Positions 8,995 through 18,501 of a stretch of 44,790 nt of DNA are shown here, one piece after another. The translations under genes were made by a program, and so were the position numbers. Positions within the stretch are counted from its first letter, which is position 1. Every line of letters starts with the position of its first letter. The notes beneath the pieces are model-generated. The model did no database searches. It had not been told where the DNA came from and saw nothing but the letters and a program-made list of their open reading frames with translations. Origin of the DNA: Chrysochromulina tobinii (lineage: Eukaryota > Haptophyta > Prymnesiales > Chrysochromulinaceae); NCBI GenBank assembly GCA_001275005.1, contig JWZX01002246.1, positions 1-44,790 of the forward strand, given 5' to 3'.

Positions 8995-9332
8995 AACCAA
9001 CGTGTGAAGAGAGACAGACAGTCGCCCGGCCAGGGGGAAGGGGTATGCGGGGAGAGGTCTCCCTGCCGTTTGGGGTATTGGGCATACCATGGGGATACAT
9101 ACCTGGAGTTCTGCTGCTCGGAGAGCGAGGCCTAAGGGGGCTCTCGAACCTATCCGATGCGCATCCGGTTTAGTCCCAACGGGAGATTTAGACGAGGCAG
9201 ATCGTGTGCTGAACTCGGCACCCTGCATCTCGTCGGCAGATAGAGTGCTACTAGGCACCTCTGCATCTCTGGGGGAGATTCGCAGCGCAATGACGCGCAT
9301 GATGTCGGTCTCTCTTTCGAGAGTTAAGTGTT
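8995..9332 (-). repeat. Inverted repeat, right arm (338 nt)
   Basis: Reverse complement of 8349-8693 without the 7-nt insertion. The spacer between the arms is 301 nt and includes copy 2 of the direct repeat. Read on the minus strand, an open frame from the ATG at 9375 runs through this arm and the spacer to 8716 (219 codons). It matches no family I recognise. Confidence 0.95.
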
Positions 9333-10050
9333 GCAGGGGCCCAATGGTTCGCACCCTCATCCTTCTCTTCGTCATGGGCCAGCCAAGGGTCCGTCGAATA
9401 CAAAATCGCAGCGGACTAACTTTGGACTAATAACTAATACGTAATAGTCGAAACGAAGCAGTGGAACACAGGGTCGCACGACGCCAATTCAACAACTTAA
9501 ATAAAAAAATATAACACGCGGCCGTTGTCCGTATACGTTGACCGCCCGACTCAAGCTCAACGTCGACGACGTCTCACAGTGAGTCTCTCACACACACGCG
9601 GCAGCGTGCGGCAACACGTCGATGCAACACGTCCCACTCATATCCCCAATCTCTCTATCAACGGCTAATTAATGGATTCCAACGGTCTCTCTGCATCATC
9701 TGCATCTCCGGCAGCGCCCTCGCCTCTATCATCATCACATCAATCCGCCGTGCCGCTCAGGAGACCCCTTTCGCTGCTGCCATGTAACCTACGTAGCGCC
9801 CAGAACGGCGCGAGGCATGGGACGTTCTCACCATAGATTGATCCATATATCTTCATATCCACGCCCCAGTATGTGCGCGGACGCGGCATCGATGCGCTGG
9901 CCTCGAGAAGCCTCGAGAGCACGAGAGGAGGAGCCGCGTTCGATATCCCTCGCGGCAGGCCGACGACTAGCCACCGTCCCAAGGCTGAAATCTCAGAAGC
10001 AGACACGGATGAAATGCGGCGTCGCCTCTACAGCTGCTGCACGTGCGCAA
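9333..10050. other. Intergenic region downstream of the PUF gene
   Basis: No gene supported. It holds the 3' flank of the Pumilio gene. A few AT-rich patches occur (9395-9515), including an A/T run near 9500. Open frames here are short and low in plausibility. Confidence 0.5.
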
Positions 10051-11117
10051 TCACTTGCGGCGGTCGAGCGTCGCGATGACGTGCTTGCCGAAGCAGTGCG
10101 TCGCGAGATCGATGCCGCAGCCGTGCAGCAGCGAGACGGCCGCATTGAGCTGCTCGGCGGTCGCGCAGCCAATGACCGCTTCGGCCACGTTGGAACCCGC
10201 CTTGCTTGTGGCGAGCTGCGGCAGCACGGGCAGCAGCAGGTTGGCGAGGTCCTCGCGTTGGCCGGGCAGCGCGATCCGCAGCGCGATCTGCACCACGTAG
10301 TTGCCATATTGGTCGAGGGAGAGGCGTGTGAGCTCGTCGGCGCCGCACGCGATGAGCGCGGCCGCCACGCAGCGCGTGTCGACGTCATGGCTCTCCGCCT
10401 CGGGAAGGATCTTCTGGACGGCGCGCGAGCCGCTCTGCTGCGTCGACAGCACGCTGATCGCCCCGGCGATCTCACGCACGATGAAGGGCGCACGCGTCAC
10501 CTTGAAGGCGGTGCACACGCTCCACGAACCGTTAATGGTCGTGGCGGTGGTCGCCACGTGGCCTTGGAGCTCGTCGACGAGCGCCGCCGCCATCTTGCTC
10601 GGGAGTGAGTGAAGCGCGGCCTGCACGACGCGCGAGCCCTGTGCGTGCTTCATGAACTCGACCACGCGGCCACGCAGCGCGTTTTCCACCCACGGCTGTG
10701 CCTCGGGAAGCGAGGCCATGTTCGAGACGAGGTAGTTGCCAAACAGGTTGGTCGAGAGCTCACCGAGGTGGGGCCCGAGCTCGTCGCACGCCGCCTGAAG
10801 CCTCACGGGCGACATGCCCGTGAGCGCGCGCTGCAGCGTGCGCGAGCCCTCCTGCTCCTTGGCCATCGCAACGAGCCGGCCCGGCTGCAGCACGTGCTGC
10901 GGCACGCGCGCGGGCGAGTAGACCCCCGCGGAGGGCGCAGGTGCGAGCTGCGGCTGCATCGGGCCCATGACGAAGCCGAAGCCCTGGTGGGCGAAAAAGG
11001 GGTTGGGCTGCCCCGGGAGCAGCGGCGGCGGGAGAAGCATCTGCTGCTGGAAGTGCATCTGCTGCTGCTGCATCTGCTGCATTTGCTGCTGCTGCATTTG
11101 CTGCTGCTGCTGCTGCA

Positions 11118-11152
<35 letters not shown>

Positions 11153-12261
11153 ATCTGCTGCATCTGCTGCTGCTGCTGCTGCTGCTGCTGCAGGAGCTGA
11201 TGCTGAATGACGGCGGCGGCCATCTGTTGTTGGAACCCTTGCTGCGCGTGCTGCTGCTGCATGAGCCAAGGCGCTGGCAGCAGGCCTGGCTGCGGCGCGA
11301 GCATGGGCAATGCAAAGGGTGCCACGCCCATCGTCGGCGGTGAGACGGGCTGCGCGCCGGGGAGCACCTCGCCATAGAAGCCTGCGGTCAAGGGCAGGGG
11401 CTCGAGGACGGGCTGCTCGAGCGACGAGAGCGCGTGGCGTTCGTACGTGGCCCAGCGCTGCATCGAGCGCGGCGAGGCGGCGGCGGCCGGCGCTGCCCCC
11501 ATCAGCGGAAGAGGGCTGCCAGTGGTGACGTCGGAGACAGGCGAGCCGCCGGAGTCGGACTCGCTCGCGGTGGCGAGTGGCGGCGAGCCGGCGGCGGCAG
11601 GCGAAATCATGCGCGGCGGCGTCGTGGGTGGCGAGCCGGCCGAGGCGTTGGCCGACGCCTTACACGTCTTGGTCTTGTGCACCTTGTCGACATCAGAAAG
11701 CCAGTCCTGAGGACCGACGCGCTTGGGCGCGTAGAGCACCTCGTGCAGGTCGGGTTGACGGCTCGCATGCGAGTCGTACTTCAGGTTGGACGCGCCGATC
11801 GAGTAGCTGCGGGTGAGGCGCGGACCCGAGCTCTCGGGGCGCGGTGCCGTGGGTTCTCCAGTCTCCTCGGTTGCGTGCTCGTCCTCCTCGTCGAAGAGGC
11901 GCGATATCGAGCGGTGCAGCTCGAAGTCAAGCGAGGCGTTCAGGTCGATCTCGATGCAGTTGTTGGACAACGAGAGCTCGTGCTGCATGTGCTTGTAGCT
12001 GTTGGTGCCGATCGAGTGGCGACGCCCGATCGTGAACGCCCCGACGTCGGCAATTGGGCCGGTCTCGGTCGCCTTCTCATTCTGCAGGTTGGCTGCGCGC
12101 ATCTCCGCCGAGTATAGGTTTGGTGGCGCGGTTGCCGCATTCAGTCCGAGCGGCGAGCGCACGCTTTTGCGGCGGCCCGTCGTCGGTGGCGACTCCGGGA
12201 AGGACTTCTGGCTGACCAGCTGGCCAATGCAGCCTCCAGTGTCGCTCGCCAACGCCACCAT
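10051..12261 (-). CDS. Pumilio/PUF-family RNA-binding protein with polyglutamine tract
   Basis: 736 residues from the ATG at 12261. The C-terminal ~275 residues form a PUF domain that binds 3'-UTR elements and controls mRNA stability or translation. Repeat cores in order are SRTLQ, NYLVS, SRVVQ, SWSVC, SRAVQ, NYVVQ, SNVAE and KHVIA. By the PUF code, repeats 7, 6, 5, 3 and 1 (SNxxE, NYxxQ, SRxxQ, SRxxQ, SRxxQ) fit G, U, A, A and A of UGUANAUA; repeats 2, 4 and 8 have altered contact residues. The N-terminal half is disordered, with RRHSIG and TRSYSIG motifs that look like phosphorylation or 14-3-3 sites. A long Gln-rich tract spans residues ~353-410. The minus-strand start is divergent from the EF-hand gene, 227 nt away. 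Confidence 0.92.
11031..11203 (-). repeat. CAG/CTG trinucleotide tract coding polyglutamine
   Basis: Dense CTG triplets on the plus strand encode Gln runs broken by Met (ATG) and a few other residues within the PUF protein. Pure runs reach about 11 codons. Such tracts are prone to length change. Confidence 0.95.
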
Positions 12262-12488
12262 GGTCTCCGTCGTCGATCTTTCGGTCGGCAACCTGGAAGC
12301 AGGCGTTGGCCGACGAAAGGCCGACGAACGCGAGCACGCGAGTTGGGAGCGCTGGGTTAGACACTACTCATTGATACACCCTTTGTGTGGAACATGTTCG
12401 AACGGAGGGAAAGTGGGCGGAGGTAAGCGATTTGACTTGACTTGACTTGACTTGCTTCCTCGCTCAATCTTCCGTTTCGCACATTTCA
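12262..12488. promoter_or_regulatory. Divergent intergenic region between PUF and EF-hand genes
   Basis: 227 nt separate the two ATG codons, so both promoters and 5' UTRs must lie here. No TATA box is evident. It contains the TTGAC tandem repeat. Confidence 0.5.
12432..12454 (+). repeat. TTGAC tandem repeat upstream of the EF-hand gene
   Basis: 4.6 copies of TTGAC, ending 34 nt before the ATG at 12489. A shorter version (2.4 copies) lies upstream of the dynein-2 light intermediate chain gene. It is either a 5'-UTR microsatellite or a shared element. Confidence 0.85.
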
Positions 12489-14993
12489 ATGCGGCGCTCG
12501 ACGTCCCGATCCGTCATCGGGGGGAGCAACCGCCGCGTGTACACCACAGCGTCCGATGGGTCGTTGGCGGGCTCGCCTGCGCTTCGCCCTCGCACGCCGG
12601 TGGTGTACCAGACTGAAGCGGAGCGCCGCAAGGAGATTGTTCTTGCGCCGGTGATCCCGCCGACAGTGACTTCCATCACGACGCTGCAGCAGTTTTCAGG
12701 CTCATCATTCAACAATAGCTCTGCCGATCTGGAGACCTGCGATATGACTACGGGGCCACAGCTGCGTGCGGTGCGTCGACCACGTCCCAAGTCGGGCGAG
12801 TTGCCGCCCTCACTCACACAGTCTATGTACCCGATAGTTCAGAGGCCAGCGACCGTCGGCGGGTCGCAGTCGTCCTTGAATGGTTCAAGGCCAGCGACTG
12901 TCGGGTCGCAGCCGTCCTCGGATCATTTCAGGAAAGTTAATACTACGACCATCACTGGCGCGCAGGAGTACGCAGTGCAAGTGATGACGGATTTCTTTGG
13001 TCGGAGGCCGATTGAGCACATGCGCAATGCCTTTCGCAACGCCGACGTGGACGATTCGGGCGAGCTCGACCAGCTTGAGTTTCGGCAGGCCATCAAGGCC
13101 ATGAAATGCGGGCTTGGCGACAAGGACGCTGACGCGCTCTTCAAGCTCGCCGACCAGGATGGCTCGGGCTCGATCGGGATCCATGAGTTCTTCGTCAATT
13201 TCCGCCATGATCACTGGCCTCGTGAGCGCTTCTTCTGGACGAAACCCGAACCGAACGTGAACCTGGCAGGCAACCTCACCAAGAAAGAGCGTGTAGATCT
13301 TTCGGACGCTCTAGCGGTGCAGTTTGATCAGCCGGCCCAGCTGAGCACGCCTGATATCATGAAGGTACTCGCCGAGAAGGTGGCGGTGCACGGCTCAGCC
13401 GAGAAGGTCTTCCGGGTGATCGACACCAACGTCAACGGAAAGGTCGATCTCGATGAGATCCCGGAGGCGCTGCGCCCCTTTGAGCTTCACGTGAGCCAGC
13501 AGCAGGCGAAAGAGGTGCTCAAGGAGATAAACCGTATCGTCGGCAAGCCCGCCGATGCACCGATTACTTACAATTCGTTCGCGGTCGCTTTCAACCCCAC
13601 GGCGGGACCGCCGCGCATGGGCTCTGTCGCGTTCCAAGAGCCGCAAACCAACGTCCACGTGCGCCAGCGCGAGCCGATCGACGAGCGCGAGTACGCGTCG
13701 CTCGGGCCGACGCGTTCGCTCGAGTCGTTACATGCATCGAGGAGCTCCAGCGCAGGCTTCGCCGCATTTGGGGAGCGCAGCATGGACGAACACATGCGCT
13801 CGCTTCATTGCATCGCGCCCACGCCACCGCTCTCGCACGCGGCAACCACCCAGACATTAAGAGGGATCGAGAGGGATCGTGAGGCGCGCGGCAGACTTGA
13901 CCAGATGGCAGGCTGGCGAAACGCCCAAGGCGATGAAGCCATCGACGGTGGCGGCGACATGCTCGGCAAGGAGATCCTCAAGACAGGCCGCGACATCGAC
14001 TGGCGCTCAAGTATCCAGGGGCCGGCCAAGCAGTCGATGTTCGCATCGGCCTCAGCGCCCAACCTTCTGTCGACGACGCTGGAGATGGGTGTCGCGGCGC
14101 CCTCGCGCACGCCCCCGGCGGTCGCCTCCCCCACAAAGGCGCCACCGCAAACCGGAGCAGAAGCCGCTCCCGTCGCTGCTGCGGACACCAAGTCGGCCGA
14201 GGCGCCGCCGCCCACCGGATCAAGGTCTCCGCTGCTGCCCTCGTACGCCGCGCCGACGATCGCAAGTCGAAAGCAGCAAGAGCCCTCGCTGCCGCCGGCG
14301 TTCTCTTCGCAATCGACTCTGGGCAGCCTGAGCAGCTCGATGGCCAACTCGACGCTCATGCGCACGCGCTCGCGGATCGAGCTCGCGCGCGACTTAGCTG
14401 GCTCGCGCTCCTCGCGTGAGTGCCTCTACCCTGACGAAACATCGCACCACCACGTGCATGAGCTCGATCGGCTCGCGCACACCTCCTCGATCGCCGCGCT
14501 CAACTCGATGTCGTCGGCCGCCGGGGGCGCCGGCTCGAGCAAGGAGATTGGGTTCCAGCGCTTCGACAAGGAGTGCCGTGCGGATCGGCTGCGCTCGATC
14601 GGTGCGCGCCAGCAGGAGCGTCAGGAGCTCCTCAGCCAGATGGTGCTCCACGTCGAGAAGTCGATGGCCAGCCTCGATGCTCTGCATAGAAACAAGGCCC
14701 AGGCGTACAACCGCCGTGTGGGCCATCACCAGCTCATCGAGCTCACCCGCGGAATGGAGCACGGCCATGCGCCTGTGTTGCTCGAGCCATCGCCGCTACC
14801 CAACTGGGCGCCCGTGCCGCCGCACATGTCGTCGCACTGGAAGACGATCTCGGGCCATCACGTAGACCCGCCACGTGACCCGCAAGCTCACAAGCTACAC
14901 GCCGCCGGCGGTCGCAAGAGTATGAAGTGGCTCTCCGAATCGCCTCCCGTGGTCGACAGCCGACGTGTCGTCTGGGGAGGGTCGCACGCGTGA
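12489..14993 (+). CDS. EF-hand calcium-binding protein, probably flagellar/cytoskeletal
   Basis: 834 residues from the first ATG (12489). Residues ~170-345 hold EF-hands: loop 1 DVDDSGELDQLEF (from ~186), loop 2 DQDGSGSIGIHEF (from ~222), and a less regular loop 3 DTNVNGKVDLDEI (from ~312). Loops 1 and 2 carry the usual acidic ligands and the central Gly, so calcium binding is likely. The first ~150 residues are basic and Ser/Thr/Pro-rich. The long C-terminal half is mostly disordered, with Ala/Pro-rich tracts, a helical segment (~690-750) and a His/Pro-rich tail. EF-hand proteins of this layout are common among algal flagellar-associated proteins, but no specific family is recognised; the flagellar role is inference. 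Confidence 0.85.
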   Translation: MRRSTSRSVIGGSNRRVYTTASDGSLAGSPALRPRTPVVYQTEAERRKEIVLAPVIPPTVTSITTLQQFSGSSFNNSSADLETCDMTTGPQLRAVRRPRPKSGELPPSLTQSMYPIVQRPATVGGSQSSLNGSRPATVGSQPSSDHFRKVNTTTITGAQEYAVQVMTDFFGRRPIEHMRNAFRNADVDDSGELDQLEFRQAIKAMKCGLGDKDADALFKLADQDGSGSIGIHEFFVNFRHDHWPRERFFWTKPEPNVNLAGNLTKKERVDLSDALAVQFDQPAQLSTPDIMKVLAEKVAVHGSAEKVFRVIDTNVNGKVDLDEIPEALRPFELHVSQQQAKEVLKEINRIVGKPADAPITYNSFAVAFNPTAGPPRMGSVAFQEPQTNVHVRQREPIDEREYASLGPTRSLESLHASRSSSAGFAAFGERSMDEHMRSLHCIAPTPPLSHAATTQTLRGIERDREARGRLDQMAGWRNAQGDEAIDGGGDMLGKEILKTGRDIDWRSSIQGPAKQSMFASASAPNLLSTTLEMGVAAPSRTPPAVASPTKAPPQTGAEAAPVAAADTKSAEAPPPTGSRSPLLPSYAAPTIASRKQQEPSLPPAFSSQSTLGSLSSSMANSTLMRTRSRIELARDLAGSRSSRECLYPDETSHHHVHELDRLAHTSSIAALNSMSSAAGGAGSSKEIGFQRFDKECRADRLRSIGARQQERQELLSQMVLHVEKSMASLDALHRNKAQAYNRRVGHHQLIELTRGMEHGHAPVLLEPSPLPNWAPVPPHMSSHWKTISGHHVDPPRDPQAHKLHAAGGRKSMKWLSESPPVVDSRRVVWGGSHA

Positions 14994-15973
14994 GCCAACA
15001 AGGGCGGTGGCAGCGGCAGCATCGGGCGACTCGCACGCGGCAGCAACGTTGCAACAGCTCTGGTTCAGATGGCAGTTGGTCTCGTGTCTGTTTCTTCGCT
15101 GTATCTTCGCGCCCTTGAGCCTTTCGGTTGTTGCTTGTTCATGGAGCGAATCGACTCGTGAGACCCTGCGTTGCATGCGTGCGTGCGTTGCATGCGTGGT
15201 TAACATGCGTGGTCCTGTGACTGTGCCGCTCCGGTCTGGTGTGTATGTCCCCCGCGTGTCGTGTGAGTGATGTGCCGGCGATCGTGTGTGCCGCGACCGT
15301 GTCGTCGAGATCATGGTTGCGTGAGCTGAGGGAGCGGGCCGGTGCCGAGGCAGGTGGCTGAGTGTGGAGTGGCGTGCTGCTGGCCCGCCCCGACCATCTC
15401 GCGTCTGCGGTCCGGCCGCGGTGTCAGCCCGGTCTCCCACGTGATACGCCCCCCGACACCGCGCGTATTTCGTCATCAACATCACGCAACCGCGGCGTAA
15501 CGGCCAGCTTGCAGCACGCGCGTCGACGCGTGGTCTGCTGGCCGCGAGTCAGGCGACGAGGTCGGAACGAGGCCGGCCGGGAATGGGGAAACCGGAATGA
15601 CTTGACGGCTCTTGAGGCGTACTTGAGGCGGGGGTTTAACGGTTAAACTCTAATTGTCGCCGCCGAACAAAATACCTTGGTATCGCGACCCGATCGCCAG
15701 TATTTATACGCGAAACCGCGCACGATGTCCAATCCGGGCCGAACGGAAGAACCGCGTCGTAGTCGCCGCTTCTCGCCGGACGCCTCTGAGAACGATCAAC
15801 GAAGCAGATGCTCTCGACACTCGACGGAGTGCGGTCTCGCGAGACAAACGATCGCGGAGCAGAGCACGAAGCCGGCGTGCGAATGCGCGTGGGAAGCACG
15901 TAGGAAGCACGGGACCGGCGTACTAGCCTACAGAATGGAAAGGATCAACAGTTCCGTCGCGATGCTGTACGTC
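14994..15973. other. Long convergent intergenic region
   Basis: It lies between two converging genes, so it must hold both 3' ends. It has GC-rich low-complexity TGCATGCGTG repeats near 15170-15210, a perfect palindrome at 15634-15648, and a TATA-like TATTTATA at 15701. No gene is convincing; a 119-codon frame from the ATG at 15725 overlaps the end of the next gene. Confidence 0.5.
15634..15648. repeat. Palindrome GTTTAACGGTTAAAC
   Basis: A 7+1+7 perfect inverted repeat in the convergent intergenic region. It could be a protein-binding site or chance. Confidence 0.7.
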
Positions 15974-18313
15974 TTACGGAAAGCTTTGAGCAGCGTTGGC
16001 CGCTGCGTTGGCCAGGCTCAAACCACCAGTGAGACCCGCAATTGTTGCACCAAATGCGGTGGGCGAAGGAAGGGCTTTCCTTAGGGATTCGAGCTGCGAC
16101 TCCGACGTGGTGAAGCCGTTGTGGTTGATGGGCGGGTAATCGGCAATCGGCGCGCTCTGCAGGTAGGCAGCACGGACTCCGTGCTCGCCGTCGGCGCGCG
16201 CGAACTGTTTTTCGCTACCGTGCGAAGGGATGGGCACCGGGATGGGCTGCACGGCCAGGCAACGCGCGGCATCCAGCGTGCTGCCATCCCATCGCGTGTA
16301 ATACTCTGACGCGAAGCCATCGTTCTCGCGTGCCGCGAACACCCACTTCCAGTACTTGACAATCAAATCGTCCCCTGTGGACTTGCCGTGCCAGTTCACC
16401 GCGCCGAGGTCGTCGATGTTGTGTGCCTGGCCCTGCATGACCGAGTAATCCTCGAGGCCAATCTGAAAGTTCCACTGGCGCACCAGGAACTGCAGCAGCG
16501 CCGCGGTGCCAGGGATCTGCAACAGCGTCGTGAGAATGGGGCCCTTGGGGAACCGTTGCCGCAGCAGCACACGCGTGCGCTGGGGGCCGAGAGGGATGAT
16601 GTTGAACTCCTCCGAAAAGCCAGAGACGCCGCCATGCCGCACGATGTTGGGCGCATCGAACCGTACGACCTTGGTGACCTTCTTCGACGTCTTCCCGATG
16701 TGGCCGATGCCGACGTCATCCGTGAAGAAGCGCAGCCCTATCTTGGCGATGTTGTCACGATTGCAGCCGAGGGATTCGATAGGTGGGATCGAGCCGTCGT
16801 GCAGCCAGTACAGGTGGGGCGTGTCCAGATTGTTCTCGACGATGTACTTGTAGTCCACGCCATAATCGAGGATGGTTTCGACCGCATGCGTCTGCTCAGG
16901 CGTGGGATGCGTCGGCAGGGTGGTCACGTCGGCCTTAGCCGGGTCACCCCGCCAGACATAGGCCAGGTCCTGGTGATTCACCGCCACGTACTCCGTGCCG
17001 TCAATGGCCGAGACGGCCGACAGCTTCTTGCCATCGGCGGCAAGCTCCAGGGTCAACGGCTCGCCGAAAAGCCTCGTCGAGTATGGAGTCTTCGGGCGCA
17101 GCTCAGAGGAGTACGCGAGCGCGTACCAGGCGTCAGAAAAGCTTGGCGTCTCGCTGGGCTGGCGCGTGCACCGCTCGGGCGCGTACGAGTTGACAGGCGC
17201 CTCGACGCGCGCGCGCACGTGCTCAGCCAGCGATGTCGGCCGGCCCGCAGTCCCCGGCGTGCGCGCGACTGCATGCATGAACTGCACGGCGCCAGACCAT
17301 CTCGCCGTGTGGCTGAGCACATCGACGGACTGAGCGTCCATGAAGCGCATAATCTCGTCGGAGAAGGGCCCTTGCACAAACGGGCGCATCGAGTCGGTGA
17401 AGCAGTACATGGCCTCGGCCTGCTGCCCGAACTGGAAGATTTCGCCGTACAGGTTGGCGATGGCCTTCGGTTTGACATAGAACATGACCGCTTCTGAGAT
17501 GAAGAGAGTCGGTACGTCGCGCCGCAACCCGTGCTCGCGCTCAAGCAGGTCCAGCAGTGACGTGCGCTCGCATCCGTTGAGGTCGAAACCGACGCGGGTG
17601 GGCAGCCGTACGTTCGGATCGACCTCGTCGCGGTAGCGCTCCTGCACGACACGCTTCGCCTCGATCGTCGAAGGAAGGTCGACCTCGAAGAAGCGCAACC
17701 CTTCGCGCTGGTAGCGGATCGAGCGCGTGTCAAACCCAGCACCAAAGATCACCACCTGGCAATCCTTGCCGCCGGCGCACGCCGGCGACGAAAGGAAGGC
17801 GTCGCATCCCTGATTGAGGAAGTGCGTCCGTGCAGCCACCCACTCAAGCCAGCCGGATACGCCATCGAAAAGGCCTGCCTTGACTACGTGGCGCGTCGAG
17901 CGAGGCAGCAAGTCGTAGGCAACATCGTCCGGCAGCTCGCCGTTTTTGGCCAGCACCGCTCGCGACCATAGCACCTGAAGGTTTTTTGATGAGTCCTGGA
18001 CGGCCTTATCGTCCCAAAGGTGCAGAACGGTGAGCACGTCCTCGCCCACTTTGTCGAAGACCTTGCCAAGCCACTCGAGCGCACCACCCTTGCCGAATGG
18101 GCCTTGCGAGGCCGCAGGCATGTTCGCGTCCTCAGGGGCCACTAGCAGAGCGGCTGCCGCTTGCGGATTCACCTCCAGCTTGAGCGCCATCCGTGCAGCG
18201 TGCGTTTGCGGCAATCGCGATGCGGAAAGTGGAACCCTCGCGTGCTGTTGCACGGGACCGGTCTGCAGCTGCGGCATCAGCGCGGCAAGCGTGAGAAAGC
18301 TGGCGTAGAGCAT
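15974..18313 (-). CDS. Methyltransferase fused to Rieske-type oxygenase catalytic domain lacking the Rieske cluster
   Basis: 779 residues in one uninterrupted frame. The N-terminus (MLYASFLTLAALMPQL then a basic, Ser/Ala-containing stretch) looks like a signal peptide plus transit region. Residues ~100-350 match the PPM/LCMT-type SAM methyltransferase fold: RTHFLNQ, the SAM motif GAGFDTR (191-197), FFEVDLP and SEAVMFY. Residues ~391-700 resemble ring-hydroxylating oxygenases of the pheophorbide-oxygenase type: FSDAWYALAY, LFGEPL, then directly YVWRGDP, the mononuclear iron motif NNLDTPHLYWLH (D497, H500, H505), and EDYSVMQGQ, which supplies the third Asp ligand. The CxH...CxxH cluster segment that belongs between LFGEPL and YVWRGDP is absent. 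Substrate unknown; a role in plastid pigment or lipid chemistry would be a guess. Confidence 0.85.
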   Translation of the reverse strand: MLYASFLTLAALMPQLQTGPVQQHARVPLSASRLPQTHAARMALKLEVNPQAAAALLVAPEDANMPAASQGPFGKGGALEWLGKVFDKVGEDVLTVLHLWDDKAVQDSSKNLQVLWSRAVLAKNGELPDDVAYDLLPRSTRHVVKAGLFDGVSGWLEWVAARTHFLNQGCDAFLSSPACAGGKDCQVVIFGAGFDTRSIRYQREGLRFFEVDLPSTIEAKRVVQERYRDEVDPNVRLPTRVGFDLNGCERTSLLDLLEREHGLRRDVPTLFISEAVMFYVKPKAIANLYGEIFQFGQQAEAMYCFTDSMRPFVQGPFSDEIMRFMDAQSVDVLSHTARWSGAVQFMHAVARTPGTAGRPTSLAEHVRARVEAPVNSYAPERCTRQPSETPSFSDAWYALAYSSELRPKTPYSTRLFGEPLTLELAADGKKLSAVSAIDGTEYVAVNHQDLAYVWRGDPAKADVTTLPTHPTPEQTHAVETILDYGVDYKYIVENNLDTPHLYWLHDGSIPPIESLGCNRDNIAKIGLRFFTDDVGIGHIGKTSKKVTKVVRFDAPNIVRHGGVSGFSEEFNIIPLGPQRTRVLLRQRFPKGPILTTLLQIPGTAALLQFLVRQWNFQIGLEDYSVMQGQAHNIDDLGAVNWHGKSTGDDLIVKYWKWVFAARENDGFASEYYTRWDGSTLDAARCLAVQPIPVPIPSHGSEKQFARADGEHGVRAAYLQSAPIADYPPINHNGFTTSESQLESLRKALPSPTAFGATIAGLTGGLSLANAAANAAQSFP

Positions 18314-18501
18314 CGCGGAAGGACGTGATCGCGCGACACAACGAAGGTCCTTCTTGTGGGGTCGGTCCCAATCGCCGCTCGTGATCTCATCTCAGAGATG
18401 TTAATAATGAGGTGTTAATTATCGAGAAAAAATTCCAGGGCGCCCCGGGGTTAAGGACGACGTACGCATCCAGCGCGATGCCCTCCACCTGCTGGTTGAG
18501 C

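Noticed and set aside
9085-9120. ATACATACCTGGAG in the right arm resembles the U1 snRNA 5' end.
   Set aside because: The U1 loop ATTGCACT, the Sm site and the U1 stem pattern were not found downstream. The similarity is only complementarity to a donor-like sequence.
9740-10006. An 88-codon minus-strand frame downstream of the PUF gene.
   Set aside because: Short, no recognised motif, and it lies in the expected 3' flank.
10967-11200. Poly-Cys and poly-Leu frames in the CTG tract.
   Set aside because: They arise from the trinucleotide repeat; the polyglutamine frame belongs to a gene with a clear PUF domain.
15725-16084. A 119-codon plus-strand frame with an upstream TATA-like sequence.
   Set aside because: It overlaps the 3' end of the methyltransferase-oxygenase gene by over 100 nt, and its composition is Arg/Ser/Cys-rich like antisense or noncoding frames. 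No homology is recognised.
16388-17497. A 369-codon plus-strand frame opposite the methyltransferase-oxygenase.
   Set aside because: Antisense shadow with Arg/Val/His-rich sequence; no domain is recognised and the sense frame has clear motifs.
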